The position numbers were made by a program, and so were the translations under genes. A stretch of 47,965 nt of DNA from Rhodospirillales bacterium (GTDB lineage: Bacteria; Pseudomonadota; Alphaproteobacteria; BOG-932; Roseiterribacteraceae). Where the stretch lies: contig JAQGIF010000195.1 in assembly GCA_028291345.1 (NCBI GenBank), forward strand, positions 1-47,965, given 5' to 3'. The notes beneath the pieces are model-generated. The model made no database searches. It was not told the origin of the DNA and worked only from the letters and a program-made list of their open reading frames with translations. This document shows positions 9,317-17,667 of this stretch, one piece after another. The first letter of the stretch is position 1; each line of letters begins with the position of its first letter.

Positions 9317-9871
9317 ATGAGCGCGCCGATTTATGAAATTCCGGTACGCCGGATCGATGGTTCCGCCGCTTCGCTGGCCGATTATCAGGGGTCGGTGATG
9401 TTGATCGTCAATGTTGCGTCGGCTTGCGGTTTGACCCCGCAATATGCCGGGCTCGAGCAGGTTTACGAGAAGTATCACGACAAGGGCTTCACCGTCCTCG
9501 GCTTTCCCGCGAACGATTTCGGTGCGCAGGAACCTGGGACGAATGAAGAAATCAAGGAGTTCTGTACGTCGAAATTCGACGTCCAATTCCCGATGTTTCA
9601 GAAGGTCGCAGTGAAGGGCGATGCACAGCACCCGCTTTATCGCTTCCTCACGAAGGCGAAATCCGAATCCGAGGGCGACAAGGATAGCGGCCTGCGCCGA
9701 ACCTTGGCGCAGCACGGGCTGGGCCCCACCAACGATACCGACATATTGTGGAATTTCGAAAAATTCCTGATCGGCAAGCATGGCGATGTGGTCGCGCGGT
9801 TTGCGCCGGATATCACGCCGGAGGACCCGCGGGTCGTGCATGCCATCGAAAGCGAACTCGCGAGGGCTTGA
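9317..9871 (+). CDS. Glutathione peroxidase family protein (cysteine type)
   Basis: A 184-residue thioredoxin-fold peroxidase. The peroxidatic cysteine is C37 in NVASACGLTPQYAGLEQVY. The second motif GFPANDFGAQEPGTNEEIKEFC supplies the catalytic Gln and a candidate resolving Cys. DILWNFEKFLIGK near the C-terminus supplies the Trp-Asn of the catalytic tetrad. Cysteine replaces selenocysteine, as usual in bacteria, where these enzymes often use thioredoxin rather than glutathione. It reduces hydrogen peroxide and organic hydroperoxides in the cytoplasm. A GGAGAAGAAG ribosome binding site precedes the ATG. The protein is slightly longer than the common 160-residue form because of an insertion of about 20 residues after KAKSESEG. 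Confidence 0.93.
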   Translation: MSAPIYEIPVRRIDGSAASLADYQGSVMLIVNVASACGLTPQYAGLEQVYEKYHDKGFTVLGFPANDFGAQEPGTNEEIKEFCTSKFDVQFPMFQKVAVKGDAQHPLYRFLTKAKSESEGDKDSGLRRTLAQHGLGPTNDTDILWNFEKFLIGKHGDVVARFAPDITPEDPRVVHAIESELARA

Positions 9872-9881
9872 CCACGCCCTG

Positions 9882-9924
9882 TTGGTTCCGGTGGTCGGGC
9901 CTTCCTGGAATCGGCCGGAACCAA
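9882..9924 (+). repeat. Perfect 10-bp inverted repeat with 23-base spacer
   Basis: TTGGTTCCGG at 9882-9891 is matched by CCGGAACCAA at 9915-9924. It lies directly after the glutathione peroxidase stop and before the CsbD/DUF883-like gene. It has no T-tract, so it is not a simple terminator. It could be an RNA stem protecting the 3' end or a protein-binding site. The right arm contains the GGAAC of a possible general-stress promoter. Confidence 0.45.
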
Positions 9925-9942
9925 TGCGGCGGAAACGGTATT
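9917..9942 (+). promoter_or_regulatory. Possible EcfG-type general stress promoter
   Basis: GGAAC at 9917-9921 is followed after 17 bases by TATT at 9939-9942, upstream of the stress-type gene starting at 9973. The -35 GGAAC matches the alphaproteobacterial EcfG consensus. The -10 is only a partial match to the expected CGTT. CsbD- and DUF883-type genes are frequent members of the EcfG regulon, which supports the idea. A small hairpin, TCGGTA-CTTC-TACCGA (9946-9961), sits between it and the ribosome binding site. Confidence 0.3.
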
Positions 9943-9972
9943 CTATCGGTACTTCTACCGAGGGAGAGATAG

Positions 9973-10359
9973 ATGTCGACCATCAGGAAAACCGCAAGCA
10001 TGACCGAAAAATCGGTCGACCGCATTAAGGCCGAAGCGCGTGCGCGCTGGGACAAGCTGACGGACGAGGATTTCGACTCGATCAAAACGAGTGTCGCGGA
10101 ATTGGCGACCCGCCTCCAGGCCCGCTATGGCCTGACCGCCGAAGAGGCGAAGAAGCAGGCCGATGAGTTCATGGCAACCGTCAACGAAGCCGCCTCCGAC
10201 GCGTATGATCGCGCAGTGGCAGCGCTCGACGATGCGGCGCACCGTGTCGACCAGGTGGTCAAAGATAATGCCTGGGCAACTGTCGGCGGCGCGCTGCTGC
10301 TAGGCGGGATCATCGGCTATCTGATGGGCAGCGAGCCGCACCATCGCTCGCGCTGGTGA
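9973..10359 (+). CDS. CsbD-like/DUF883-like membrane-anchored stress protein
   Basis: A 128-residue protein that combines two small stress-protein patterns. Residues about 18-62 (KAEARARWDKLTDEDFDSI..., LQARYGLTAEEAKKQADEF) follow the CsbD-like plan of a Trp, then L-T-D-x-D, then a RYG-x-x-x-E-E-A-x-x-Q stretch. Residues about 63-128 follow the ElaB/YqjD (DUF883) plan: an amphipathic helix with VDQVVKDNAWATVGGALLLGG, a single glycine-rich C-terminal transmembrane helix and a short basic tail HHRSRW. ElaB/YqjD proteins associate with ribosomes in stationary phase in E. coli; whether this one does is unknown. A GGGAGAGA ribosome binding site precedes the ATG. Confidence 0.85.
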   Translation: MSTIRKTASMTEKSVDRIKAEARARWDKLTDEDFDSIKTSVAELATRLQARYGLTAEEAKKQADEFMATVNEAASDAYDRAVAALDDAAHRVDQVVKDNAWATVGGALLLGGIIGYLMGSEPHHRSRW

Positions 10360-10360
10360 G

Positions 10361-10383
10361 AAAAAACCTGAAACCAGGTGTTT
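10361..10383. terminator. Short bidirectional terminator between convergent genes
   Basis: AAAAAACCTG-AAAC-CAGGTGTTT forms a short stem (ACCTG/CAGGT with flanking A/T pairs) with an A-run on one side and T-run on the other. It lies exactly between the converging stress gene and the glutathione S-transferase gene. The stem is short, so efficiency may be modest. Confidence 0.5.
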
Positions 10384-11029
10384 ACGATGCCTGTTTCAGC
10401 TTTTCCCAGCTGGTGTTGCGCATGCTCTGCCGATCCTGCATGCGCGTTAGCCAGGCGCCGAGCCGCGGATGAGATTTCAACAGCGCCACGCTTTCGGGTG
10501 TGGCGCTGAAGAATTCCATTTGCGGCGCCAGCATCAGGTCCGCGATCGACAGGCTGTCGCCGGCGACGAAAGCGTTGTCGCCGATCAGCCGATCTAACTC
10601 CGCGAGGCAGATTGCCGCTTTGGGAATTGCCGCCGCGACCGCGGCTTCATCGGTCGGCATGCCGAAGGCCGGGGCGATGACACGATTGAAGGAGATCGTC
10701 GCGCTGATATCGCGGAAAAAATACCAGTCGACAATCCCGACCATCTGATCCATCCGCGCCGCCGCGCGCGGCTCGATCGGGCGCAGTGCGATGCCAGGCA
10801 AGACAGCATCGACATAGCGAAGAATCGCCTGAGTTTCGTAGAGCTGGAAATCGCCATGCGCGAAGGCTGGGATTCGACCGAATGGATGGCGCCCGAGATG
10901 GGCCGGCTGCTTGGTCTCCATCGGCGCCATGGGCACCAACGTGTAAGGCGCCGCTTTCTCCTCCAGCCCGAGCAGCGCCGCACGAACGTAAGGACTGCCG
11001 GGAATGCCGTGCACGGTAATGTCGGCCAT
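10382..11029 (-). CDS. Glutathione S-transferase family protein
   Basis: A 215-residue GST. The N-terminal thioredoxin-like domain begins DITVHGIPGSPYVRAALLGLEEK with the catalytic-region Ser-Pro-Tyr, then HPFGRIPAFAHGDFQLYETQAILRYVD carries the cis-Pro and the Glu-Thr (or Glu-Ser) glutathione-binding turn. The C-terminal helical domain contains GDSLSIADLMLAPQMEF, the N-capping box of the GST fold. It conjugates or otherwise uses glutathione in the cytoplasm; the substrate is unknown. The frame is open upstream to 11296, but the start at 11029 was chosen because GGAGAC lies 7 bases upstream, the protein then begins as GSTs do, and the extension shows no GST homology and overlaps an opposing DUF1289 gene. 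Confidence 0.9.
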   Translation of the reverse strand: MADITVHGIPGSPYVRAALLGLEEKAAPYTLVPMAPMETKQPAHLGRHPFGRIPAFAHGDFQLYETQAILRYVDAVLPGIALRPIEPRAAARMDQMVGIVDWYFFRDISATISFNRVIAPAFGMPTDEAAVAAAIPKAAICLAELDRLIGDNAFVAGDSLSIADLMLAPQMEFFSATPESVALLKSHPRLGAWLTRMQDRQSMRNTSWEKLKQAS

Positions 11030-11117
11030 CGAGGTCTCCGTCTTGCCAAATGCCGCATGAAGGCTCACCTCATAGCGCCACAGCCCGTAGGCTGGAACTA
11101 AAATCATCGGGTCTCGT

Positions 11118-11288
11118 GTGAGCAACAGGTTGGAATCGCCCTGCGTGAAGGTCTGCCAATTGGACCACGCCAAAGGGGTCTGCGTCGGTTGCCTGCGCAC
11201 GCTCGCGGAAATCGCCAGCTGGTCGCAAATCTCCAGCGAAGAGCGCGCCCGCATCATGGCCGATCTTCTCGAGCGCAAGGCGCCATGA
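11118..11288 (+). CDS. DUF1289 small cysteine-rich protein
   Basis: A 56-residue reading frame with a GTG start at 11118 and TGA at 11286-11288. It encodes SPCVKVCQLD, then VCVGCLRTLAEIASW and ISSEERARIMADLLER. This is the DUF1289 pattern: two N-terminal cysteines (C-x3-C), then C-x2-C followed by R-T-x-x-E-I-x-x-W and a basic helix. The four cysteines suggest binding of a metal or iron-sulfur cluster; the function is unknown. An in-frame TAG at 11088 limits the start, and GTG is the only common start codon before the first cysteine apart from a TTG four codons later. It lies alone between the GST gene (opposite strand) and the LLM operon. Confidence 0.8.
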   Translation: MSNRLESPCVKVCQLDHAKGVCVGCLRTLAEIASWSQISSEERARIMADLLERKAP

Positions 11289-11395
11289 TCCTGCAAGGTC
11301 AGGCTGCCTCGAATTCTCCCTCTCTTTACGATTCACTTGTTGTATAAGTCCGGCGTTCACGGTCACAACGTCGTGGAAAGACACTCGGGAGGATA

Positions 11396-12271
11396 ATGAT
11401 GCGGTTCGGCTATCACGCGACCATGTGCAATCCGGCATTCTATTCGGAGCTTGCAAAGGCGGCCGAGGCGGTGGGGTTTGATACTTTCACCCTCCCGGAC
11501 AGCATCTGCTACCCCGAGCACGCCGACTCCAAATATCCATACAATGACGACGGATCCCGCGAATTCCTGGACGGCGTGCCGTTCATCGACCCCTTCATCG
11601 TAACGGCCTGGATGGCAGCGGTCACTGCCAAGCTCAAATTCTCGACGTCGGTGCTGAAGCTGCCCATCCGCAATCCGGTGCTGCTGGCGAAGCAGGTCAC
11701 CAGTATCGCAGTGATCACCAATAACCGCTTCGAACTGGGCATTGGCCTCAGCCCTTGGAAGGAAGATTTCGACGCAACCGGTACGGACTACAAGTCGCGT
11801 GGAGAGCGGATGGCCCAGATGATCGAAATCATCCGTGGCCTCTCGACCGGCGAATATTTCGGCTATGAGAGCGAATATTACCAAATCCCGCGCATCAAAC
11901 TGTGCCCGGTGCCGAACAAGCCGGTCAGCATCCTTTATGGCAGCCATGCCGAGCCCGGCCTGCGCCGCGCTGCGCGGCTGTGCGATGGCTGGATCAGCGC
12001 CGGCGGCCATATGAACGAAATCGCCGACATGATCGGGCGGCTGAAGGACTATCGAAAGGAATATGGACGCTCAGGCCCTTTCGACCTGCAGGTCATGGGC
12101 CCTGAAGTCTATCATCCGGACAGCGTGAAGCGGCTTGCGGATCTGGGCGTCGATGAAGTTCATGCGGCATTCCGCGACGCTTATGCAGGCGGGACCGACA
12201 ACCGCACGCTGGAATCGATGATCGCCGAGATGAACCATTATGCCGAGACGGTGATTCACAAAGTGCGGTAG
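11396..12271 (+). CDS. LLM-class flavin-dependent oxidoreductase (luciferase-like)
   Basis: A 291-residue TIM-barrel protein of the bacterial luciferase-like family. It shows [23 protein letters not shown] at strand 1, [14 protein letters not shown] at the active-site loop, [16 protein letters not shown] followed by [16 protein letters not shown], and [15 protein letters not shown] with [16 protein letters not shown]. These enzymes use reduced FMN or F420 to oxidise aldehydes, ketones or related compounds. Which cofactor is used here cannot be told. It has a strong GGGAGGATA ribosome binding site before ATG-ATG. The glycerol kinase gene starts 4 bases after its stop, so the two are translated from one message. 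Confidence 0.88.
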   Translation: MMRFGYHATMCNPAFYSELAKAAEAVGFDTFTLPDSICYPEHADSKYPYNDDGSREFLDGVPFIDPFIVTAWMAAVTAKLKFSTSVLKLPIRNPVLLAKQVTSIAVITNNRFELGIGLSPWKEDFDATGTDYKSRGERMAQMIEIIRGLSTGEYFGYESEYYQIPRIKLCPVPNKPVSILYGSHAEPGLRRAARLCDGWISAGGHMNEIADMIGRLKDYRKEYGRSGPFDLQVMGPEVYHPDSVKRLADLGVDEVHAAFRDAYAGGTDNRTLESMIAEMNHYAETVIHKVR

Positions 12272-12275
12272 GCGC

Positions 12276-13754
12276 ATGGCCGACTTCCTGCTGGCCATTG
12301 ATCAGGGCACGACCTCGACCCGCGCGATCGTCTTCGATCGCGGGTTCCGGCCGGTCGCGATGGCGCAGCGGGAACTGCCGCAATATTTTCCCCAGGACGG
12401 CTGGGTCGAGCACGCGCCGCGCGAAATCCTTGACGCCAGTATCGCGATGGCGCGCGGCGCTTTGGCCAAGGCAGGGCTGGCGGCCGGCGATATTGCCGGA
12501 ATCGGCATCACCAATCAGCGCGAAACCACCATCGTCTGGGACCGCGCGGACGGCGAGCCGATCTATCCCGCGATTGTCTGGCAGGACCGGCGGACCAGCG
12601 GCGAGTGCGCCCGCCTCCTGTCCGAGGGCGCGGACTCGCTGATCGCGGCCAAGACCGGGCTGCTGATCGACCCCTATTTCTCGGCGACCAAGATCGCCTG
12701 GATTCTGGATCATGTGCCGGGCGCCCGGGCGCGGGCAAGACGCGGCGAGCTCGCCTTTGGCACGGTCGACAGCTTCCTGCTGTGGCATCTGACCGGCGGG
12801 AAAGCGCACCGCACGGATGCCGCCAACGCCGCCCGCACGATGTTGTTCGACATCCACCGTCAGCAATGGGACCAGGAGTTGCTGGTTCTCTTCGGCGTGC
12901 CCCCGGAAATGTTGCCCGATGTGCGGGACAATAGCGACGATTTCGGCGCGACTGACGCCGCTATGTTGGGCGCACCGGTTCCCATCCTCGGCATGGTCGG
13001 TGACCAGCAAGGCGCTTTAATCGGCCAGGGCTGCGTCATGCGCGGCATGGCCAAGAGCACCTACGGCACCGGCTGTTTTCTGGTGCTGAACAGCGGCGAG
13101 CAGGCCTTATCCTCCAGGCATAAGCTTCTGACGACCGTCGCCTATCGCATCGCAGGACGGACGACATTCGCGATGGAGGGCAGCATCTTCGTCGCCGGCG
13201 CAGTCGTGCAGTGGATGCGCGACGGGCTGAAGCTGATCAGCGATGCAGGCAGCAGCGAGACGCTGGCCGCATCGATCGGCCACGATCACGGCGTCCATTT
13301 CGTGCCGGCCTTCACCGGGCTGGGCGCACCCTATTGGGACCCCGAGGCGCGAGGCGCGATCCTGGGGCTCAAGCGGGATACCGGAATCGCCGAGATCGTC
13401 AGCGCCGGGCTCCAATCGGTCTGCTACCAGACGCGCGACCTGCAGCAGTCGATGGCGGCGGACGGGTTGATGCCTGACACGCTGCGGGTTGATGGTGGAA
13501 TGGCGGCGAACAGCTGGCTGATGCAATTCCTGGCGGATCTGCTCGGTGTGACGGTCGAGCGTCCCGCGATGACCGAGACGACCGCGCTGGGCGCCGCCTA
13601 TCTTGCCGGGCTGCGTGCCGGATTCATCGGCTCGCTCAACGAGACAAGGGATTTGTGGCGGGCGGATCGCATTTTTCATCCCATCATGCCGACCGGTGAC
13701 CGCGACCGGCTCTATGCCGGGTGGCAGCGCGCCGTCGCCCGCATCACCGGCTGA
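12276..13754 (+). CDS. glpK: Glycerol kinase
   Basis: A 492-residue FGGY-family kinase, the normal GlpK length. N-terminal phosphate-binding motif [17 protein letters not shown] (residues 5-21). Substrate and activation regions include [34 protein letters not shown] and [21 protein letters not shown], with [13 protein letters not shown] and [15 protein letters not shown] in the C-terminal domain. It converts glycerol and ATP to sn-glycerol 3-phosphate in the cytoplasm. Unusually, no glpF transporter, glpD dehydrogenase or glpR regulator is adjacent. Instead it lies between an LLM oxidoreductase (4 bases upstream) and a VOC protein (14 bases downstream). Because GlpK and related FGGY kinases are similar, a kinase acting on a different small polyol remains possible, but the whole protein reads as true GlpK. 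Confidence 0.93.
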   Translation: MADFLLAIDQGTTSTRAIVFDRGFRPVAMAQRELPQYFPQDGWVEHAPREILDASIAMARGALAKAGLAAGDIAGIGITNQRETTIVWDRADGEPIYPAIVWQDRRTSGECARLLSEGADSLIAAKTGLLIDPYFSATKIAWILDHVPGARARARRGELAFGTVDSFLLWHLTGGKAHRTDAANAARTMLFDIHRQQWDQELLVLFGVPPEMLPDVRDNSDDFGATDAAMLGAPVPILGMVGDQQGALIGQGCVMRGMAKSTYGTGCFLVLNSGEQALSSRHKLLTTVAYRIAGRTTFAMEGSIFVAGAVVQWMRDGLKLISDAGSSETLAASIGHDHGVHFVPAFTGLGAPYWDPEARGAILGLKRDTGIAEIVSAGLQSVCYQTRDLQQSMAADGLMPDTLRVDGGMAANSWLMQFLADLLGVTVERPAMTETTALGAAYLAGLRAGFIGSLNETRDLWRADRIFHPIMPTGDRDRLYAGWQRAVARITG

Positions 13755-13768
13755 ACCAGGAGACGGAT

Positions 13769-14176
13769 ATGTCCGCGCCGAAACTGAAGCTGGATCACAG
13801 CGTCGTCCATGTGTCCGATCGCGAGCGCTCGGATCGATTCTATCGCGATGTGCTGGGGGCGGAACTGGTCGGGGTCGCTTCGGTTCGCATGTATCGGTTC
13901 GGCGACGCACAGCTGAACGTCCATGGGCCCGGCCTCGACGCCAAGCCCGTCGCGCGTATTCCCGTGCCGCCGGGTGGCAGCGATCTCTGCTTCGAATGGC
14001 CCGGCCCGATCGAGGAGGCGGTGGCGCATCTGGCGCGCTGCGGTGTGGCGATCGATTGCGGTCCACAGCGCGGTTTCGGTGCGCGCGGGCTCGGCGACAG
14101 CGTCTATTTCCGTGATCCTGATGGAACGCTGCTGGAGTTCATCTGCTATTTGCAGCAGTCATATAGTCCGGGCTAA
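13769..14176 (+). CDS. VOC-family (glyoxalase/bleomycin resistance/dioxygenase fold) protein
   Basis: A 135-residue protein with two beta-alpha-beta-beta-beta VOC modules: LKLDHSVVHVSDRERSDRFYRDVLGAELV at the start, MYRFGDAQLNVHGPG, then DLCFEWPGPIEEAVAHLARCGV and DSVYFRDPDGTLLEFICY at the end. The His in LDHSVVHV and Glu in LLEFI are the usual metal ligands. The family includes lyases, isomerases and ring-cleaving dioxygenases, so the reaction cannot be assigned. The ATG at 13769 has a CAGGAGA ribosome binding site and lies 14 bases after glpK. It ends the LLM-glpK-VOC operon. Confidence 0.85.
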   Translation: MSAPKLKLDHSVVHVSDRERSDRFYRDVLGAELVGVASVRMYRFGDAQLNVHGPGLDAKPVARIPVPPGGSDLCFEWPGPIEEAVAHLARCGVAIDCGPQRGFGARGLGDSVYFRDPDGTLLEFICYLQQSYSPG

Positions 14177-14419
14177 TAAAACGTGATCTTTGACGAGATC
14201 GTCCGGTAGGTTGCGTGCCAGAATGATGTGCCGCTGATAGTGGCGGCGTGTGACAGCGTCCTCGAAGAAATCCAACTTGAGTTCGAATCGCTTCTGATGA
14301 GACCGACACGGCTGACCGATCAAGCCATCGGCGGAAGTCGAAGTGACGATCGCAATGTGGCCGATGCTGGAAAACGAGGCGCGGGCTTTGCGGGCGGCAA
14401 ATGATTGGCAGATGTCCAT
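14159..14419 (-). CDS. Doubtful small ORF of unknown function
   Basis: An 86-codon minus-strand frame in the 420-base space between two plus-strand operons, overlapping the last 18 bases of the VOC gene. The product would have a basic N-terminus, IGHIAIVTSTSADGLIGQ, and a C-terminus with FELKLDFFEDAVTRRHY and LARNLPDDLVKDHV. No family is recognised, and no convincing ribosome binding site or promoter was seen. It is listed because the C-terminal third has a protein-like composition; otherwise the gap 14177-14519 holds nothing identified. Confidence 0.25.
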   Translation of the reverse strand: MDICQSFAARKARASFSSIGHIAIVTSTSADGLIGQPCRSHQKRFELKLDFFEDAVTRRHYQRHIILARNLPDDLVKDHVLLARTI

Positions 14420-14519
14420 TTCCGATGGCGATTTAACGGTTTGGGGGCGGTGGCTTCGGTCCCCGCGGTCGACGAAAAGGCGGCCCCCCGGCGATCGGTT
14501 TTTGTTTTAAAGCATTGGG

Positions 14520-14548
14520 CTGACATGGCGCGAAAGGCCTTGTACAAA
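14520..14548 (+). promoter_or_regulatory. Putative sigma-70-type promoter for the LLM-hydrolase operon
   Basis: CTGACA (14520-14525) and TACAAA (14543-14548) are spaced by 17 bases. They lie about 50 bases upstream of the ATG at 14597, which has a GGGAAGGA ribosome binding site. The -35 matches five of six consensus positions. Confidence 0.4.
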
Positions 14549-14596
14549 CCTCAATAATAGCTGGAGCAAAAAACACACATTAGGGAAGGACGCCCG

Positions 14597-15694
14597 ATGC
14601 AATTGGGAATGTTCATGATGCCGAACCATCCGCCGCACAGGACCTATGCGGATGGCCACGCCCATAATCTCGACACGTTGCGCTTTGCCGATCACCTTGG
14701 CTACGTCGAAGGCTGGGTGGGCGAACATTTCACGTCGAAGCGCGAGCCGGTGCCTTGCCCCGACATTTTGATCGCCCAGGCCCTGGTCCAGACCAAGACT
14801 ATCCGGCTTGGCGCAGGCGCGTTCCTGCTACCCTATCACGTGCCGGCAGAGCTGGCGGCGCGCATCTCTTATCTGGATCATATCTCTGGCGGTCGCTTCA
14901 TGGCCGGCATCGGCGCCGGGGGGCTGCCGACCGATTACGAACTGTTCGGAGTCGACGGTGCGCACGGCCAGCATCGCGAGATGATGAACGAGTCGATCGA
15001 CCTGATGGTAAAATTATGGACCAGTACCGGCCCGTTCGAATATAACGGCAAATATTACAAAGGCGGCCGCACCGATGGCATCCCTGGGTTGGGCCTGAAA
15101 TTCCACCTGCAGCCGCTGACCAAACCGCATCCCACGATCGCCATCGCCGGCCTCAATGAATATTCCCCGACGCTGAAATTCGCCGGCAAGCGCGGCTTCA
15201 TGCCGATGAGTCTGGCCTGGAGCCCCGACTATCTGCTGACCCACTGGCAGGCCTACAAGGAGGGCTGCGAGTCCGCCGGCCGTGCGGCCCTTCGCGCCGA
15301 CTGGCGAGTGGGCTGTGAGACCTATATCGCCGAAACCGACGGCGAGGCCCGCAAGCGTGCCATCAATGGCGAGATCGGCAATAGCTGGCGAACCTATCTG
15401 CTGCCGATGCTGAAGGAATGGGGCATGCTCGGTGCCTGCAAGCACGACCAGAGCGTGCCGGACTCCGATGTGACGGTCGAATATCTGGTCGACAAGGTCT
15501 GGATCGTCGGCAGCCCACGCACTGTTGTAGAAAAGCTCGGAGCCATGCGCGACAAGGTCGGCCAGTTCGGCTGCCTGCTGCAGGTGATTTATGACCATAT
15601 CGATGAGTTCGAGGCCTATCGCTATTCGCTGACGGCTCTCGCTGAGGAGGTGCGGCCGGCATTCGCGACCGCCCGGCAGGCCGCGGCGGAATAG
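14597..15694 (+). CDS. LLM-class flavin-dependent monooxygenase (luciferase-like, alkanal-monooxygenase type)
   Basis: A 365-residue TIM-barrel protein. It opens MQLGMFMMPNHPPHRTYADG and continues with WVGEHFTSKREPVPCPDILIAQAL, FLLPYHVPAELAARISYLDHISGGRF and GIGAGGLPTDYELFGVD. The glutamate-histidine pair in GWVGEHF matches the position of active-site His in LuxA-like two-component monooxygenases. This longer form, with an insertion around the second half of the barrel, resembles oxygenases such as limonene, alkane or Baeyer-Villiger-type FMNH2-dependent enzymes. It would need a separate flavin reductase; none is encoded here. The next gene starts 2 bases after its stop, so the two products probably act in sequence. 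Confidence 0.87.
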   Translation: MQLGMFMMPNHPPHRTYADGHAHNLDTLRFADHLGYVEGWVGEHFTSKREPVPCPDILIAQALVQTKTIRLGAGAFLLPYHVPAELAARISYLDHISGGRFMAGIGAGGLPTDYELFGVDGAHGQHREMMNESIDLMVKLWTSTGPFEYNGKYYKGGRTDGIPGLGLKFHLQPLTKPHPTIAIAGLNEYSPTLKFAGKRGFMPMSLAWSPDYLLTHWQAYKEGCESAGRAALRADWRVGCETYIAETDGEARKRAINGEIGNSWRTYLLPMLKEWGMLGACKHDQSVPDSDVTVEYLVDKVWIVGSPRTVVEKLGAMRDKVGQFGCLLQVIYDHIDEFEAYRYSLTALAEEVRPAFATARQAAAE

Positions 15695-15696
15695 AG

Positions 15697-17667
15697 ATGC
15701 ACAATCTGGAGGACGATCTGTATTTCGGCGCGCCGTTTATCGACACGGATGAATGGCGCGATATCCCACGCCGTCACCGTTATATCCATGGCGGGTTCGA
15801 AGGCACTGAGACGCTCTTCGCGTTCTATTTTCCGACCGACGAAGAATATCGGGGCCGCTTCATCCATATGCTCCAGGGCGGGACCGGCGGCAGCGAACAC
15901 ACCGCCTACCAATCGGTGTTGGGCGAGACCGACATGATCGATTTCGCGGCGCAGTGCGGCGCGTTCTATGTCGAATCCAATCAGGGCCATGTCGATATCA
16001 GCGGCGAATATATGAAGATGGACCCCAGCATCACCAGCTGGCGGGCCAGCGCCCAGACCGCGCGATATGCCAGCAAGCTGGCGACCGAGATTTATGGGGA
16101 GCCGCCGCACCACGCCTATTTGCTGGGTGGCAGCGGCGGTGGCCTGCGCGCCGTCGTCTGCATGGAAAATACCGATGGCGTGTGGGATGGCGGCGTGCCC
16201 TATATCGCCGGGCCCTGTGCGCTGAACGGCCCGTCCGTGGTCATCAATGCAGCCCGGGCGCTGGGTCCGAAAGTCCATGACGTCATCGACGCGATGGCGC
16301 CCGGCGGCAGCGGCGATCCGTTCTCCGGGCTGAACGCCGAGCAGCGTGAAGCATTGGCACTGTTCTACCGGGTCGGGTTGCCGCGCGGATCGGAATTCGC
16401 GCTGAAGGGCTCGGCGATGGATGTCACCATCGGCATGGCGATCCTGACTTCGACCCTGTTCTATGACCCGACTCTGGTCGATGATTTCTGGTCGATTCCC
16501 GGCCATATCGGCGCCGACGGAGGGCTGGTGGGCAGCATCATCGATGTCCGCGCCAAGGTGAAGAAGATCCTGACGCGCCGTGACCTGGGGGATAATCCGG
16601 ATGTGGCGGTGACCCAGGGCTTCTGGGGCCAGTCGAACGACGCTTCCCCGCTCGGGCTTATTCTCGACGGTCCAGTCAATCTCGCCAGGATTCCGGGCTC
16701 GCGAATCACGGTGCTGAGCGGCGCGGAGGAGGGGCAGAAGCGCGTCTGCATCGCGACCGCCGGCGACGCCTTGCTCGTCGGCCTGCATATCGGCGAGAAG
16801 CCGCTGGAAAAGATCGCCGTCGGCGACGAGCTGGCGATCGACAATCGCGCTTTCCTGACCTTCTGTTACGGCCATCGCCATCAAGTCGACCGGCCGCTGC
16901 CCTCGACCGCGGCATTGTGCGCGCTGGGTCGGCCGATTTATCCGCAGCGGCCGATCAACCAGGCAACGACTTTGGTCGGTGTGGGCCAGACCGGACGCTT
17001 TTCGGGCAAGATGATCTTCGTGAATAATATGTTCGACACGAACGAACTGGCCTCGAATGCCGCCGACTATATTCCCTTGGTCAAGCAGCAGTTCGGGGCA
17101 GAGATCGGCGACCGGTTCCGGCTTTGGCTCAACGACAATACGACCCATATCGGCCCGACCGATGCCGTGTCATCGACCTATTTGATCCCCTTCATGGGAT
17201 CGGTGCAGCAGGCGGTGCGCGATGTGATCAGCTGGGTGGAGGACGACACGCCGCCGCCCGCCAGCACCGGTTTTCACTTCACACCTGATGAGGGGATGGC
17301 GCTGTTGCCCATGGCGGAGACTCGCCTCGGCGTTCAGCCCGTGGTCACCGCGATGGCTAACGGCGCGGTTCGCGCCGAGGTGGCGGTCGGCGAGGCGGTT
17401 CGTTTCGAGGTCAAAGCCGAAGCGCCGCCGGGTGCGGGCACGATCATCGCCGTCGAGTGGGATTTCGATGGCGCCGGCCTGTGGCCGATCAAGCATGCCG
17501 GGATCGATGGGAATGCGACGCGGGTCGGCCTTTCGGTTACCCATCGGTTCGACCGCCCGGGTACTTACTTTCCATCCGTCCGCGTGACCGCCCATCGCGA
17601 GGGCGACGTCGAGGCGGTGCATCGCCGGCAGATCAATCTGGCGCGCGTGCGCGTCGTGGTGAGCTAA
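15697..17667 (+). CDS. Alpha/beta hydrolase with C-terminal PKD-like domain
   Basis: A 656-residue protein without signal peptide or membrane segment. The catalytic part has an oxyanion-type [12 protein letters not shown] stretch and a nucleophile elbow [20 protein letters not shown] His candidate lies in [15 protein letters not shown] before the C-terminal module. The last 110 residues (from about 545) have the PKD/Ig-like plan: [23 protein letters not shown] and [24 protein letters not shown] domains are usually on extracellular enzymes, so a cytoplasmic copy is unusual. It is translationally coupled to the LLM monooxygenase. A reasonable hypothesis is hydrolysis of an ester or lactone made by that oxygenase. 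Its stop codon overlaps that of recG on the opposite strand. Confidence 0.75.
   Translation: MHNLEDDLYFGAPFIDTDEWRDIPRRHRYIHGGFEGTETLFAFYFPTDEEYRGRFIHMLQGGTGGSEHTAYQSVLGETDMIDFAAQCGAFYVESNQGHVDISGEYMKMDPSITSWRASAQTARYASKLATEIYGEPPHHAYLLGGSGGGLRAVVCMENTDGVWDGGVPYIAGPCALNGPSVVINAARALGPKVHDVIDAMAPGGSGDPFSGLNAEQREALALFYRVGLPRGSEFALKGSAMDVTIGMAILTSTLFYDPTLVDDFWSIPGHIGADGGLVGSIIDVRAKVKKILTRRDLGDNPDVAVTQGFWGQSNDASPLGLILDGPVNLARIPGSRITVLSGAEEGQKRVCIATAGDALLVGLHIGEKPLEKIAVGDELAIDNRAFLTFCYGHRHQVDRPLPSTAALCALGRPIYPQRPINQATTLVGVGQTGRFSGKMIFVNNMFDTNELASNAADYIPLVKQQFGAEIGDRFRLWLNDNTTHIGPTDAVSSTYLIPFMGSVQQAVRDVISWVEDDTPPPASTGFHFTPDEGMALLPMAETRLGVQPVVTAMANGAVRAEVAVGEAVRFEVKAEAPPGAGTIIAVEWDFDGAGLWPIKHAGIDGNATRVGLSVTHRFDRPGTYFPSVRVTAHREGDVEAVHRRQINLARVRVVVS

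Noticed and set aside
11030-11296. Upstream extension of the GST frame (89 codons)
   Set aside because: No similarity to GSTs, overlaps the DUF1289 gene on the other strand, and a good ribosome binding site supports the start at 11029.
15622-17148. 508-codon minus-strand ORF opposite the PKD hydrolase
   Set aside because: It is the antisense of a clear alpha/beta hydrolase; composition is rich in His, Asp, Arg and Gln without any motif, as expected for a shadow frame in GC-rich DNA.
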